Source: Acidimicrobiia bacterium (GTDB lineage Bacteria; Actinomycetota; Acidimicrobiia; Spongiisociales; JAHEDJ01). From it: a DNA stretch of 8,489 nt. The stretch is taken from assembly GCA_030598025.1 (NCBI GenBank), contig JAUVQS010000061.1:1-8489 (forward strand), read 5' to 3'. A model generated the notes under the pieces. The model did not search any database. It was not told the DNA's origin and saw only the letters and a list, made by a program, of their open reading frames with translations. Below, piece after piece: positions 1 to 5,701 of the stretch. A program made the translations under genes and the position numbers. Each line of letters starts with the position of its first letter. Position 1 is the first letter of the stretch.

Positions 1-30
1 CCGCTGGCGGGGGAGCTGGCTGCCGCCTGA
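1..30 (+). CDS. possible 3' end of an upstream gene (partial)
   Basis: Frame 1 reads PLAGELAAA and then TGA at 28-30, which is compatible with the last residues of a gene that begins outside the window. Only nine residues are visible, so nothing can be said about function. Frame 2 is also open to a TGA at 105-107, and frame 3 to 213-215, so the reading frame is not proven. Frame 1 is preferred only because its composition is typical of an alanine-rich high-GC protein tail. Confidence 0.2.
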   Translation, partial: PLAGELAAA

Positions 31-125
31 GGAGCAGGTTGGAGGGTGCGGAGACCACCTATCCGCCGCGCCCTCATCGTACAAGAGGAGTGGCCGGATT
101 CGGGAGTGACGCGCTGCACACCGAA

Positions 126-145
126 AATCGCAATTCGCGGTTCGC
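126..145 (+). repeat. short dispersed repeat, copy 1
   Basis: The 20 nt at 126-145 match those at 6697-6716 at 16 of 20 positions, with an identical 11-nt core, CGCAATTCGCG (129-139). Both copies lie in non-coding DNA between genes. This copy is just upstream of a possible -10 box for the thioredoxin gene. Family and role are unknown. Confidence 0.4.
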
Positions 146-151
146 TTTGGG

Positions 152-157
152 CATAAT
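152..157 (+). promoter_or_regulatory. possible -10 box for the thioredoxin-fold gene
   Basis: CATAAT matches the TATAAT consensus at five of six positions and lies about 55 bp before the ATG at 212, in locally AT-richer sequence. No convincing -35 hexamer is present at 16-18 bp; TCGCAA at 128-133 is a poor match. The call rests on the -10 match and its position alone. Confidence 0.3.
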
Positions 158-211
158 CGTCGTCTCGAGAACGTTGATCTTCTTCGAACCCGTTAGGAAA
201 GCTCGCCAAAC

Positions 212-616
212 ATGATCTTCAAACGCCGCCAGAAGGCTGTGCAAGCAAACAGTCTCCAGCAGATCGATGAACTGGTCGCCTCCGGGAAACCGGTGTTGAT
301 CGACTTCTTCCAATTCGGTTGCGCACCCTGCAGGGTCATGGACGGCATCGTTGATGAGATCGCAGACGAGTTCGGGCAGAATGCCCACGTGGTCAAGGCC
401 AATGTGGCGAAGGTCCCGGCCGCCGCCCAGCGCTACAAGATTCGATCGACGCCAACGTTCATTCTGGTTTCGACTTCGACCCGGCAGAAGAAGCGCAACA
501 AGCCGAACAGCAACCGGATCGTTCCGACGCAACGGTGGCGCGCCTCCGGCTTGGTGAAGAAGGACCAACTCCGCCGGGTACTCGAACGAGAAGGCGCACA
601 ACCCGCCGAGTCGTAG
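212..616 (+). CDS. thioredoxin-fold protein with a CAPC active site
   Basis: The product is a 134-residue cytosolic thioredoxin-like protein with no signal peptide or membrane segment, so a thiol-disulfide exchange role is likely. The dithiol motif is C37-A-P-C40, preceded by FG rather than the usual Trp. The cis-proline region is S79-T-P81-T, and strands VLIDFF (28-33) and TFILV (82-86) fit the fold. Residues 1-35 supply the first strand and helix. After the cis-Pro strand, the usual short turn with a glycine-rich 'xxGxxxxxxxG' pattern is replaced by a basic, hydrophilic stretch (about 87-110, rich in R, K, N and S) before the last helix (VKKDQLRRVLE). The upstream frame is closed by TAG at 194-196, so ATG 212 is the only reasonable start; the GGAAAG at 196-201 is rather far away to act as its Shine-Dalgarno. 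It appears to be a single-gene unit. The fold is secure; the physiological partner is unknown. Confidence 0.88.
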   Translation: MIFKRRQKAVQANSLQQIDELVASGKPVLIDFFQFGCAPCRVMDGIVDEIADEFGQNAHVVKANVAKVPAAAQRYKIRSTPTFILVSTSTRQKKRNKPNSNRIVPTQRWRASGLVKKDQLRRVLEREGAQPAES

Positions 617-689
617 ACGTTTTCGCGCGACATTCGACCGTCATAGTGCTCCATCGCCGCGCGAGAACTGCTCCGCGATCCTCGCTCTT

Positions 690-705
690 GAAACAAACCT
701 GAAAC
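690..705 (+). promoter_or_regulatory. GlnR-like half-site pair upstream of amt
   Basis: GAAAC (690-694) is followed by 6 nt and a second GAAAC (701-705), giving an 11 bp repeat spacing. GlnR, the OmpR-type nitrogen regulator of actinobacteria, binds 5-nt half-sites (GTNAC and GAAAC) separated by 6 nt, and amt genes are classic targets. The site lies about 90 bp before the amt start codon. One half-site departs from GTNAC, and no second pair is seen at the next helical turns, so this is an inference from spacing, sequence and context. Confidence 0.4.
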
Positions 706-792
706 CGGGTCTTCTCCTAGCTGCAACACCGACGCAACCATGCCGTAACGGGCGCCTCCTACGTTGTCCCAAACACACCTGAGGGGGCAACC

Positions 793-2196
793 ATGAAGAA
801 GCGCCTGGTAATCGTCACCGGTCTCGCAGCGTTAGCGGTCATCGGTCCGTTGGCCGGCGCCGCCGCGGCGCAGGAAGCCGACCTGGCCGCGATCGTGCTC
901 GCCGTCGATCAAATCTGGCTTGTGCTGGCTGCTGCCCTGGTCATGTTCATGCAGGCAGGGTTCGCCATGGTCGAGGCAGGCTTCACCCGCGCCAAGAACG
1001 CCGCCAACATCATCATGAAGAACCTCATGGACTTCTCGGTCGGTGCGCTGATGTTCTGGGCCGTCGGCTGGGGCATCGCCTACGGAACCACCGAGGTCAT
1101 CAACCTCTTCGCCTACGGCGACTTCTTCATGACCGACCCGTCCAAGAGCGCCCTCTGGTTCTTCCAGGCCGTCTTTGCAGCAACCGCCGCCACAATCATC
1201 TCCGGAGCCGTTGCCGAGCGGACGAAATTCTCGGCGTACCTGCTCTACACGCCGGTGATCACCGGAATCATCTACCCGGTCGTCGTCAACTGGGGATGGG
1301 GCGAGGGCTTCATGTCGCCATTTCGCACGATCGGAGACCCGATCGGTCCGGCCGGATTCCTCGATTTCGCAGGTTCCGGGATAGTGCACATGGTCGGAGG
1401 CGTCGCCGCGCTTGCCGCCGTAATCGTCCTCGGACCCCGAATCGGCAAGTACGACGAGAACGGCAACCCCCTCCCGATTCCCGGACACTCGCTGACATTG
1501 GGGGCACTCGGAGTCTTCATCCTGTGGTTCGGTTGGTATGGATTCAACGCCGGGTCGACCCTGGCCGCGGTCGGCGCCGACTTCGCCAGCGTCGCAGTCA
1601 CCACCACTCTCTCGGCCGCCGCCGGGGCGTTATCCGCCATGATCACCGCCTGGACCTACCCGGTGTATGGGAAGCCAGATGTCGGATTGACGCTCAACGG
1701 TGCTCTGGCCGGACTCGTTGGGATCACCGCCGGCGCCGGCTACGTCACGAACCTCCCGGCCGTCATCATCGGCCTGGTGGCAGGCTTCATCGTTGTCGTC
1801 TCGATCGTCAGCCTGGAGCGAATCGGCATAGACGACCCTGTTGGAGCAATCTCGGTGCACGGTGTGGCGGGAATCTGGGGCGTGCTCGCCGTCGGCCTAT
1901 TCGCTAATACTGATCTGGTGGATGCGCTGGGTTGGTCGAGTGGCGTCGGCGGACTACTCGTTGGAGGTGGGGTCGGGCTGCTCGCCACTCAATTGGTCGG
2001 AGCGTTGGCAATCATCGCCTGGGTGTTCCCGGCCAGCTTCCTGGTATTCAAGGTCATCGACAAGACCATCGGCATGCGGGTCGGCCCGGAGGAGGAACTC
2101 GCCGGCCTCGATCGCATCGAGCACGGGATGGAGGCTTATCCGGAATTCCTCGAGCAGGTCGCTCCACCACAGCTACTGGACCCGGTCGGCGACTAA
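793..2196 (+). CDS. amt: ammonium transporter (Amt/MEP/Rh family)
   Basis: This is a 467-residue channel for uptake of ammonium/ammonia across the cytoplasmic membrane. Residues 1-27 look like a cleavable signal peptide (MKKR, then a hydrophobic run ending in A-rich AAAA before QEAD), as in E. coli AmtB. Family hallmarks follow: the FAMVEAGFTRAKNAANI region (57-73), the aromatic FF at 123-124 in the position of the periplasmic Phe gate, DFAGSGIVHMVGG (191-203), and WFGWYGFNAGS (245-255). The pore twin histidines are H199 and H356 (SVHGVAGIWG). The conserved cytoplasmic tail (GLD...EHGMEAYPEF, 438-452), which binds GlnK in homologues, is present. The start is fixed by AGGGGG at 782-787, 5 nt before the ATG. 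No PII (glnK) gene follows: the next gene is convergent and only 18 bp away. Regulation by nitrogen status through a GlnR-like site is plausible. Confidence 0.97.
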   Translation: MKKRLVIVTGLAALAVIGPLAGAAAAQEADLAAIVLAVDQIWLVLAAALVMFMQAGFAMVEAGFTRAKNAANIIMKNLMDFSVGALMFWAVGWGIAYGTTEVINLFAYGDFFMTDPSKSALWFFQAVFAATAATIISGAVAERTKFSAYLLYTPVITGIIYPVVVNWGWGEGFMSPFRTIGDPIGPAGFLDFAGSGIVHMVGGVAALAAVIVLGPRIGKYDENGNPLPIPGHSLTLGALGVFILWFGWYGFNAGSTLAAVGADFASVAVTTTLSAAAGALSAMITAWTYPVYGKPDVGLTLNGALAGLVGITAGAGYVTNLPAVIIGLVAGFIVVVSIVSLERIGIDDPVGAISVHGVAGIWGVLAVGLFANTDLVDALGWSSGVGGLLVGGGVGLLATQLVGALAIIAWVFPASFLVFKVIDKTIGMRVGPEEELAGLDRIEHGMEAYPEFLEQVAPPQLLDPVGD

Positions 2197-2214
2197 GCGC
2201 CGTCTAGATGGGGG

Positions 2215-2610
2215 TTAGAACCAGAACTGGCCGCGGCCCTCGGGCTCTGAGGTGAAGCCCCAGGCCTCGGTGATGAGTCCGTCGTCGCTCATGCAGAACA
2301 CGTGCACCTCATCGGCGCTGTAGCAGTCTCCATCACGCTTCACGGTCGTATGAGCGAGCACAACGGTGTGGACGTCGTTGGCGAGAATGTCGTGCACCTC
2401 GATCATGTACGAATCATGCGTGTCGTGGGCCAACTTGCGCAGAAACTCCACAATGTCGGTGCGCCCGACGTGGTCACCCGCCAGAGGTGTGTCCCCTGCA
2501 ACGTGCCAAATGGCGTCCTCAGAGAAGAGATCGCCGAGGCCCTCGAAGTTGTCTTCGGCGAATGCCTGATACTCACGCTTGATCCGTTCGATATTCGGAT
2601 GCTCGTTCAT
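2215..2610 (-). CDS. NTF2-like / SnoaL-like domain protein
   Basis: This is a 131-residue single-domain protein of the NTF2-like (SnoaL, ketosteroid-isomerase-like) alpha+beta cone fold. The pattern is typical: an N-terminal helix (IERIKREYQAFAE), LFSEDAIWHVAGDTPLAGDHVGR (about 28-50), a helix (IVEFLRKLA), then strands IEVHDILA, TVVLAHTTV and ADEVHVFCM, ending with ITEAWGFTSEPEG. No strict catalytic set can be assigned, and such proteins range from hydrolases and isomerases to binding proteins. An ATG at 2628 is in the same frame, but the AGGAGG at 2617-2622 sits between the two ATGs with ideal 6-nt spacing for the ATG at 2610, so the shorter form is chosen. It converges tail-to-tail with amt (18 bp gap) and diverges from the GNAT gene. 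The substrate is unknown. Confidence 0.82.
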   Translation of the reverse strand: MNEHPNIERIKREYQAFAEDNFEGLGDLFSEDAIWHVAGDTPLAGDHVGRTDIVEFLRKLAHDTHDSYMIEVHDILANDVHTVVLAHTTVKRDGDCYSADEVHVFCMSDDGLITEAWGFTSEPEGRGQFWF

Positions 2611-2616
2611 ACCGCA

Positions 2617-2622
2617 CCTCCT
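2617..2622 (-). promoter_or_regulatory. Shine-Dalgarno site that decides the NTF2-like start
   Basis: On the minus strand this reads AGGAGG, 6 nt before the ATG at 2610-2608. It lies downstream of the in-frame ATG at 2628 and so argues that translation starts at 2610. Confidence 0.7.
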
Positions 2623-2654
2623 CAGCACCGAGTCTCGCGTGTCTGGTAGGTCCC

Positions 2655-2660
2655 GGTCAA
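2655..2660 (-). promoter_or_regulatory. possible -35 box in the divergent spacer
   Basis: On the minus strand this reads TTGACC, five of six to TTGACA, about 45 bp upstream of the NTF2-like start. The partner -10 at 17-18 bp (GAGACT) is poor, so the promoter is tentative. In the opposite direction, TAGCGT at 2670-2675 lies 6 nt before the GNAT ATG and could be the -10 of a leaderless transcript; no Shine-Dalgarno precedes that ATG. Confidence 0.25.
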
Positions 2661-2681
2661 GAGCGCGGGTAGCGTGCTGGC

Positions 2682-3452
2682 ATGCAGAAGCCGGATCGAC
2701 TCGACAGAAGAATCGAGCGGGCCGCTCTGCGCGCCTTTCCGGCGCTTGAAGAAGCGGACCTCAACGGGTGGCTGTTGCGCTCCGCCAACGGTCATTCCCG
2801 GAGAACAAACTCGGTTCAGCCGATTGTCCATTCCGGCGACGTCGCGTCCGACATCGCGACTGCCGAGGCCTGGTACAACAAGCGGGGGACCTCCTGCACG
2901 TTCCGGATGACACCGATGTCCATGCCTGAGAGTCTCGATGGGGCCCTCGAGGCTCTGGGTTACCTGCGCCAGGATCCCACCTCGGTTCAGACCCTGAATC
3001 TGGAGAGCGGACGATACGCCGTGGACGATCGGATCGAGCTTGCCGAACATCCGACGGGCGTGTGGTTCGACGCGATCATGGACTCGAGCCGGTACATGAC
3101 CGGACGGCGTTCAACACTCGAGAAGACCCTCCAGATGATCGAACCACCAGCGGCCTTCGCTGTTCTCAGAGATGGCAATGAGGCGATCGCCACCGGCCTG
3201 GCGGTTGCCGACGGAGACCTCGTCGGGCTCTACAGCATCTCCACGCGACCCGAGGTCCGGCGCTCGGGCATTGGTTGGATGATGTCCGAGTCGCTTCTCG
3301 CCTGGGGAGTCGACCGGGGCGCCTCCATTGCCTACCTCCAGGTGATGCACATCAACGCCGCGGCCACGGAGTTGTACCGCCGCATGGGCTTCGCGCCGCG
3401 ATACGACTACTGGTACCGGTGTCCGGTTGACCGTCCGCCGATGAACGGATGA
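2682..3452 (+). CDS. GNAT-family N-acetyltransferase with an N-terminal extension domain
   Basis: The 256-residue protein probably transfers acetyl from acetyl-CoA to an amine; the substrate is unknown. The C-terminal half is a GNAT domain: VLRDGNEAIATGLAVADG (161-178), VGLYSISTRPEVR (181-193), the acetyl-CoA pyrophosphate-binding R193-R-S-G-I-G198, a helix (SESLLAWGVDRG), the YLQVM strand, N225 (INAAATELYRRMGF) and the usual closing MGF (235-237). The N-terminal half (1-125) has the pattern NGWLLRSANGHSRRTNSV (28-45), which I associate with a class of actinobacterial GNAT proteins carrying a second, degenerate GNAT-like half. There is no clear Shine-Dalgarno before the ATG, so it may be leaderless. 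It diverges from the NTF2-like gene (71 bp between starts). Family assignment is strong; specific function is not assigned. Confidence 0.9.
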   Translation: MQKPDRLDRRIERAALRAFPALEEADLNGWLLRSANGHSRRTNSVQPIVHSGDVASDIATAEAWYNKRGTSCTFRMTPMSMPESLDGALEALGYLRQDPTSVQTLNLESGRYAVDDRIELAEHPTGVWFDAIMDSSRYMTGRRSTLEKTLQMIEPPAAFAVLRDGNEAIATGLAVADGDLVGLYSISTRPEVRRSGIGWMMSESLLAWGVDRGASIAYLQVMHINAAATELYRRMGFAPRYDYWYRCPVDRPPMNG

Positions 3453-3471
3453 CAGAAACCCCCCTCACACC

Positions 3472-3525
3472 CCGTTCCGGCGTCAGAAACCCACCAAAAT
3501 TGGGTACGTTCTGACGCAAGAACGG
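3472..3525. repeat. palindromic element between convergent genes (possible bidirectional terminator)
   Basis: A long imperfect inverted repeat fills the 86 bp between the GNAT and exonuclease stop codons. The outer arms CCGTTC (3472-3477) and GAACGG (3520-3525) pair. A 2x2 mismatch follows, then a perfect 9 bp stem GCGTCAGAA (3480-3488) with TTCTGACGC (3509-3517). Inside it, ACCCA (3489-3493) pairs with TGGGT (3501-3505) around a 7-nt loop, leaving a 3-nt bulge (3506-3508). There is no U-tract on either side. It could terminate both converging transcripts, or be a copy of a dispersed REP- or MITE-like element. No second copy is present in the window. Confidence 0.7.
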
Positions 3526-3538
3526 TGAAAGACGGGGT

Positions 3539-4408
3539 CTATTGCCAGAGGTGGGGGCGGTCTTTGATGGAGTCGAAACCCAGTTCTTCGCAGAAGGCCA
3601 TGAACTGATCCCGCGGTGCTCCCTGCCATTCGAGATCTTCCAGGCTCTCCTCGATTGGCACGTCATATCGAAGAGTGGTGAGGGTGCGGAAGAGCCAGGC
3701 GTCCTCGATGTGGTCGCGGAGATTCTCCGCCAGCCGGGCGGCTCCCCGAACCGTCACCTTCCACATTCGCTCATCAAGCGGGATGTGCTCGATGTGGCGG
3801 TACTCAGCCAGAAGGGCAGAAGCCGACTTGGCACCCCATGACGGAATCCCGGGAATCCCGTCCGCGTTGTCCCCGACCAACGCCAGGTAGTCGGGTATCG
3901 ACTCGGGAGCCACTCCGAACTTCTCCCATACACCGGCCTCATTCAGCAGGCGCTGACGCAATCTGTCGTACGCAACGATGTGGTTGTCCTCGACCACCTG
4001 GCACAGGTCCTTGTCTGGACTGAGCATCACCACCCGGTCGACCTCGTCGACAAAGCGCAGCGCGGCCGCAGCAATCCCGTCGTCCGCCTCGAACTCGCCC
4101 ATCCGATAAACGGTCACTCCGACCGCCTCGAGTGCGCGTTCCGCCAGGGGGAACTGGGCGAGTAGCTCTTCCGCAATTCCTTCGCCGGTCTTGTAGCCGT
4201 CGTACAGTTCGTTCCGGTACGACTCGATCACGGTGTCGAAGAACGCGGCCACGTGCGTTACTTCCGTCTCCCGCAGCAGGCTGAGAGTCGAGTCGATCAA
4301 CCCGTGAACGGCCGTGACATCCTGGCCCTCGGGGGATGTGCGCGCCGGCCGCTTCCCGAAATACGCCCGGAACAGCTCGTAGGTAGCATCGAGTAGGTGA
4401 AGTTGCAT
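3539..4408 (-). CDS. stand-alone 5'-3' exonuclease / flap endonuclease (PolA N-domain type)
   Basis: This 289-residue protein is homologous to the 5' nuclease domain of DNA polymerase I, without polymerase or proofreading domains. It should remove 5' flaps or RNA primers with two metal ions. The acidic residues expected for the metal sites are visible: D7 (LLDAT), D58 (FFDT), E107, D109 and D110 (EFEADD), D132 and D134 (SPDKD), and D180 and D183 (GDNADG). YRNELYDGYK (64-73) is the conserved arch region. DNADGIPGIPSWGAKSASALL (180-200) is the helix-3-turn-helix that binds DNA and K+. Actinobacteria often carry such a paralogue beside full-length PolA. The ATG at 4408 has AGGATC 7 nt upstream. 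It is divergent from the acidic-protein gene with only 26 bp between the start codons, and convergent with the GNAT gene. Confidence 0.93.
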   Translation of the reverse strand: MQLHLLDATYELFRAYFGKRPARTSPEGQDVTAVHGLIDSTLSLLRETEVTHVAAFFDTVIESYRNELYDGYKTGEGIAEELLAQFPLAERALEAVGVTVYRMGEFEADDGIAAAALRFVDEVDRVVMLSPDKDLCQVVEDNHIVAYDRLRQRLLNEAGVWEKFGVAPESIPDYLALVGDNADGIPGIPSWGAKSASALLAEYRHIEHIPLDERMWKVTVRGAARLAENLRDHIEDAWLFRTLTTLRYDVPIEESLEDLEWQGAPRDQFMAFCEELGFDSIKDRPHLWQ

Positions 4409-4434
4409 CCTGACCGATCCTAGAAGGGAACACC

Positions 4435-4815
4435 ATGAGTCAGTCGGACGAAACGTGGAACGAGGTTGGCGAAGGATTCAAGAAACTCGGTTCCATGTTC
4501 AAGCAGCACTACGAGTCGCAGGAAGAGGCCGAGGGCTCCGAGGCGATCTCGGACGAAGAGGTCAAGGACGCAGTGCGCACCATCGGCGAAAGCCTGAAGA
4601 CGGCGTTCGCCACAGTCGGAGATACGGTCAAAGACCCTGAGGTCCAAGAAGAGGCCAAGCAGACCGCCAAGTCGTTCTTCGATGCGCTGGGTGCTACGTT
4701 CGCCGACCTCGGCGACGAGATCTCGAAGTGGCGTGACAAGGGCAAGACTGAGCAGACCGAACCGTCGACTGAGGCCGCATCAGAGGAACCCGCCGAGCCG
4801 CCCGAAGTCGACTAG
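4435..4815 (+). CDS. small acidic amphipathic-helical protein of unknown function
   Basis: This is a 126-residue soluble protein I cannot assign to a characterised family. It is highly charged (by my count about 32 D/E against 13 K/R). Two likely amphipathic helical parts are visible: residues 7-30 (WNEVGEGFKKLGSMFKQHYE) and 42-100 (DAVRTIGESLKTAF... DALGATFADLGDEISKWRDK). They are joined by an acidic linker and followed by a disordered tail rich in E, P, T and S. There is no cysteine, no signal peptide and no membrane segment. AGAAGGGA at 4422-4429, 5 nt before the ATG, supports the start. It is the first gene of a probable operon with the sulfurtransferase (40 bp gap) and the following unknown gene. 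A role as an adaptor or a membrane-surface-binding helical protein is only a guess. Confidence 0.78.
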   Translation: MSQSDETWNEVGEGFKKLGSMFKQHYESQEEAEGSEAISDEEVKDAVRTIGESLKTAFATVGDTVKDPEVQEEAKQTAKSFFDALGATFADLGDEISKWRDKGKTEQTEPSTEAASEEPAEPPEVD

Positions 4816-4843
4816 CCCGAAACCGCTCGATCCCGAACCGCCC

Positions 4844-4850
4844 AGAGGAG
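4844..4850 (+). promoter_or_regulatory. sseA: Shine-Dalgarno site that decides the sulfurtransferase GTG start
   Basis: AGAGGAG lies 5 nt before GTG 4856. The open frame extends upstream to an ATG at 4682, but that extension overlaps the preceding gene and has a composition unlike a rhodanese. This site and the SLISVDQLADR beginning mark GTG 4856 as the true start. Confidence 0.75.
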
Positions 4851-4855
4851 TCCCA

Positions 4856-5701
4856 GTGTCCCTAATCAGCGTCGACCAACTCGCCGATCGTGTTGGTGAT
4901 CAGCGCCTGCGAGTCGTCGATACCCGGTGGTACCTCGCAGATGTACATCAGGGGCGTCGCGAGTACGACCAGGCCCACATTCCGGGAGCTCTCTTTCTCG
5001 ATGTGGAAGAAGATCTGAGCACACCGGGCACGGGCCCCGGAAGGCACCCACTTCCCGATTGGGAAAGCTTCGCCCACCTGCTCGGCAGCCGCGGCATCGG
5101 AAACCGGCATGAGGTGGTCATCTACGACGCGGCCGACGGCTCGGTAGCTTCTCGCTTGTGGTGGATGTTGCGCCGTCTCGGGCACGAGGCGGTTGCGGTA
5201 CTCGATGGCGGTTGGGCGGCATGGGCCAAATCCGGACTGCCGTTCGAGGAGGAAGTACGCCATCCGGGCGCGACCGAGTTCAGGGGGATTCTCCAGCCGG
5301 GCGGACTGATCCACCGTGACCACTTGCGCTCCTCCCTCGGAGAGCTCCTCATCCTCGATGCCCGTGCACCTGAGCGGTACGAGGGGATCATCGAGCCGAT
5401 CGATCCCGTCGCCGGACATATCCCGACTGCCGTGAATGCATTTCACGGCGGAAACGTCACCGCCGATCGTCATTTCAAGAGTCCGAACGAGCTACGGGCA
5501 CGGTTTGAGGGACTGGGATTCGACGCGAAGACCACGGCTGTGACCTATTGCGGCAGCGGTGTCACTTCCTGCCACAACATCCTGGCGATGCACATCGCCG
5601 GACTCCCCGAACCGCTGCTGTACCCGGGTTCGTGGAGCGACTGGTCAACCGAGCGCTTCCCGGTTGCGACGGGCCCGGAACCGGGCGCGGTGCCGGCTTG
5701 A
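4856..5701 (+). CDS. sseA: thiosulfate/3-mercaptopyruvate sulfurtransferase (tandem rhodanese)
   Basis: The 281-residue enzyme has two rhodanese domains and moves sulfane sulfur from thiosulfate or 3-mercaptopyruvate to an acceptor such as cyanide or a thiol. The N-terminal inactive domain (about 1-130) has ISVDQLADR, VVDTRW (20-25), the GRREYDQAHIPGALFLD region (33-49), and YDAADGS (90-96) where an active domain would carry cysteine. The C-terminal domain has ILDAR (166-170), ERYEG (173-177), GHIPTAVN (187-194) and the active loop C232-G-S-G-V-T-S238. The CG[ST]GVT loop is typical of the 3-mercaptopyruvate (SseA) type rather than the CRKGVT loop of classical thiosulfate rhodanese, so mercaptopyruvate is the favoured donor. 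A second cysteine, C239, follows directly. It starts at GTG. Its last codons overlap the TTG start of the next gene, which suggests translational coupling. Confidence 0.94.
   Translation: MSLISVDQLADRVGDQRLRVVDTRWYLADVHQGRREYDQAHIPGALFLDVEEDLSTPGTGPGRHPLPDWESFAHLLGSRGIGNRHEVVIYDAADGSVASRLWWMLRRLGHEAVAVLDGGWAAWAKSGLPFEEEVRHPGATEFRGILQPGGLIHRDHLRSSLGELLILDARAPERYEGIIEPIDPVAGHIPTAVNAFHGGNVTADRHFKSPNELRARFEGLGFDAKTTAVTYCGSGVTSCHNILAMHIAGLPEPLLYPGSWSDWSTERFPVATGPEPGAVPA

Noticed and set aside
90..215. Possible 41-residue plus-strand ORF with a GTG start whose TGA overlaps the thioredoxin ATG (ATGA)
   Set aside because: It has no spaced Shine-Dalgarno, its composition is not protein-like, and it runs through the short repeat and the possible promoter. 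The overlap may be chance.
74..601. Minus-strand ORF of 175 codons opposite the thioredoxin gene
   Set aside because: The sense strand encodes a clear thioredoxin fold with an active-site motif; the antisense frame shows no family features.
623..664. TCGCGCG/CGCGCGA inverted repeat after the thioredoxin gene
   Set aside because: The 7 bp arms are simple CG alternations separated by 28 nt; likely chance in GC-rich DNA.
832..1488. Long minus-strand ORF opposite amt
   Set aside because: It is an antisense shadow of a high-GC gene, very rich in D, G and H in the manner of reverse-complemented hydrophobic codons.
2187..2202. Small hairpin (CGGCG/CGCCG) overlapping the amt stop codon
   Set aside because: The stem is only 5 bp, within coding sequence and without a U-tract, so it is too weak to call a terminator.
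4682..4855. N-terminal extension of the sulfurtransferase frame
   Set aside because: It overlaps the acidic-protein gene in another frame, is R/S/P-rich, and is unlike rhodanese N-termini; a good Shine-Dalgarno precedes GTG 4856.
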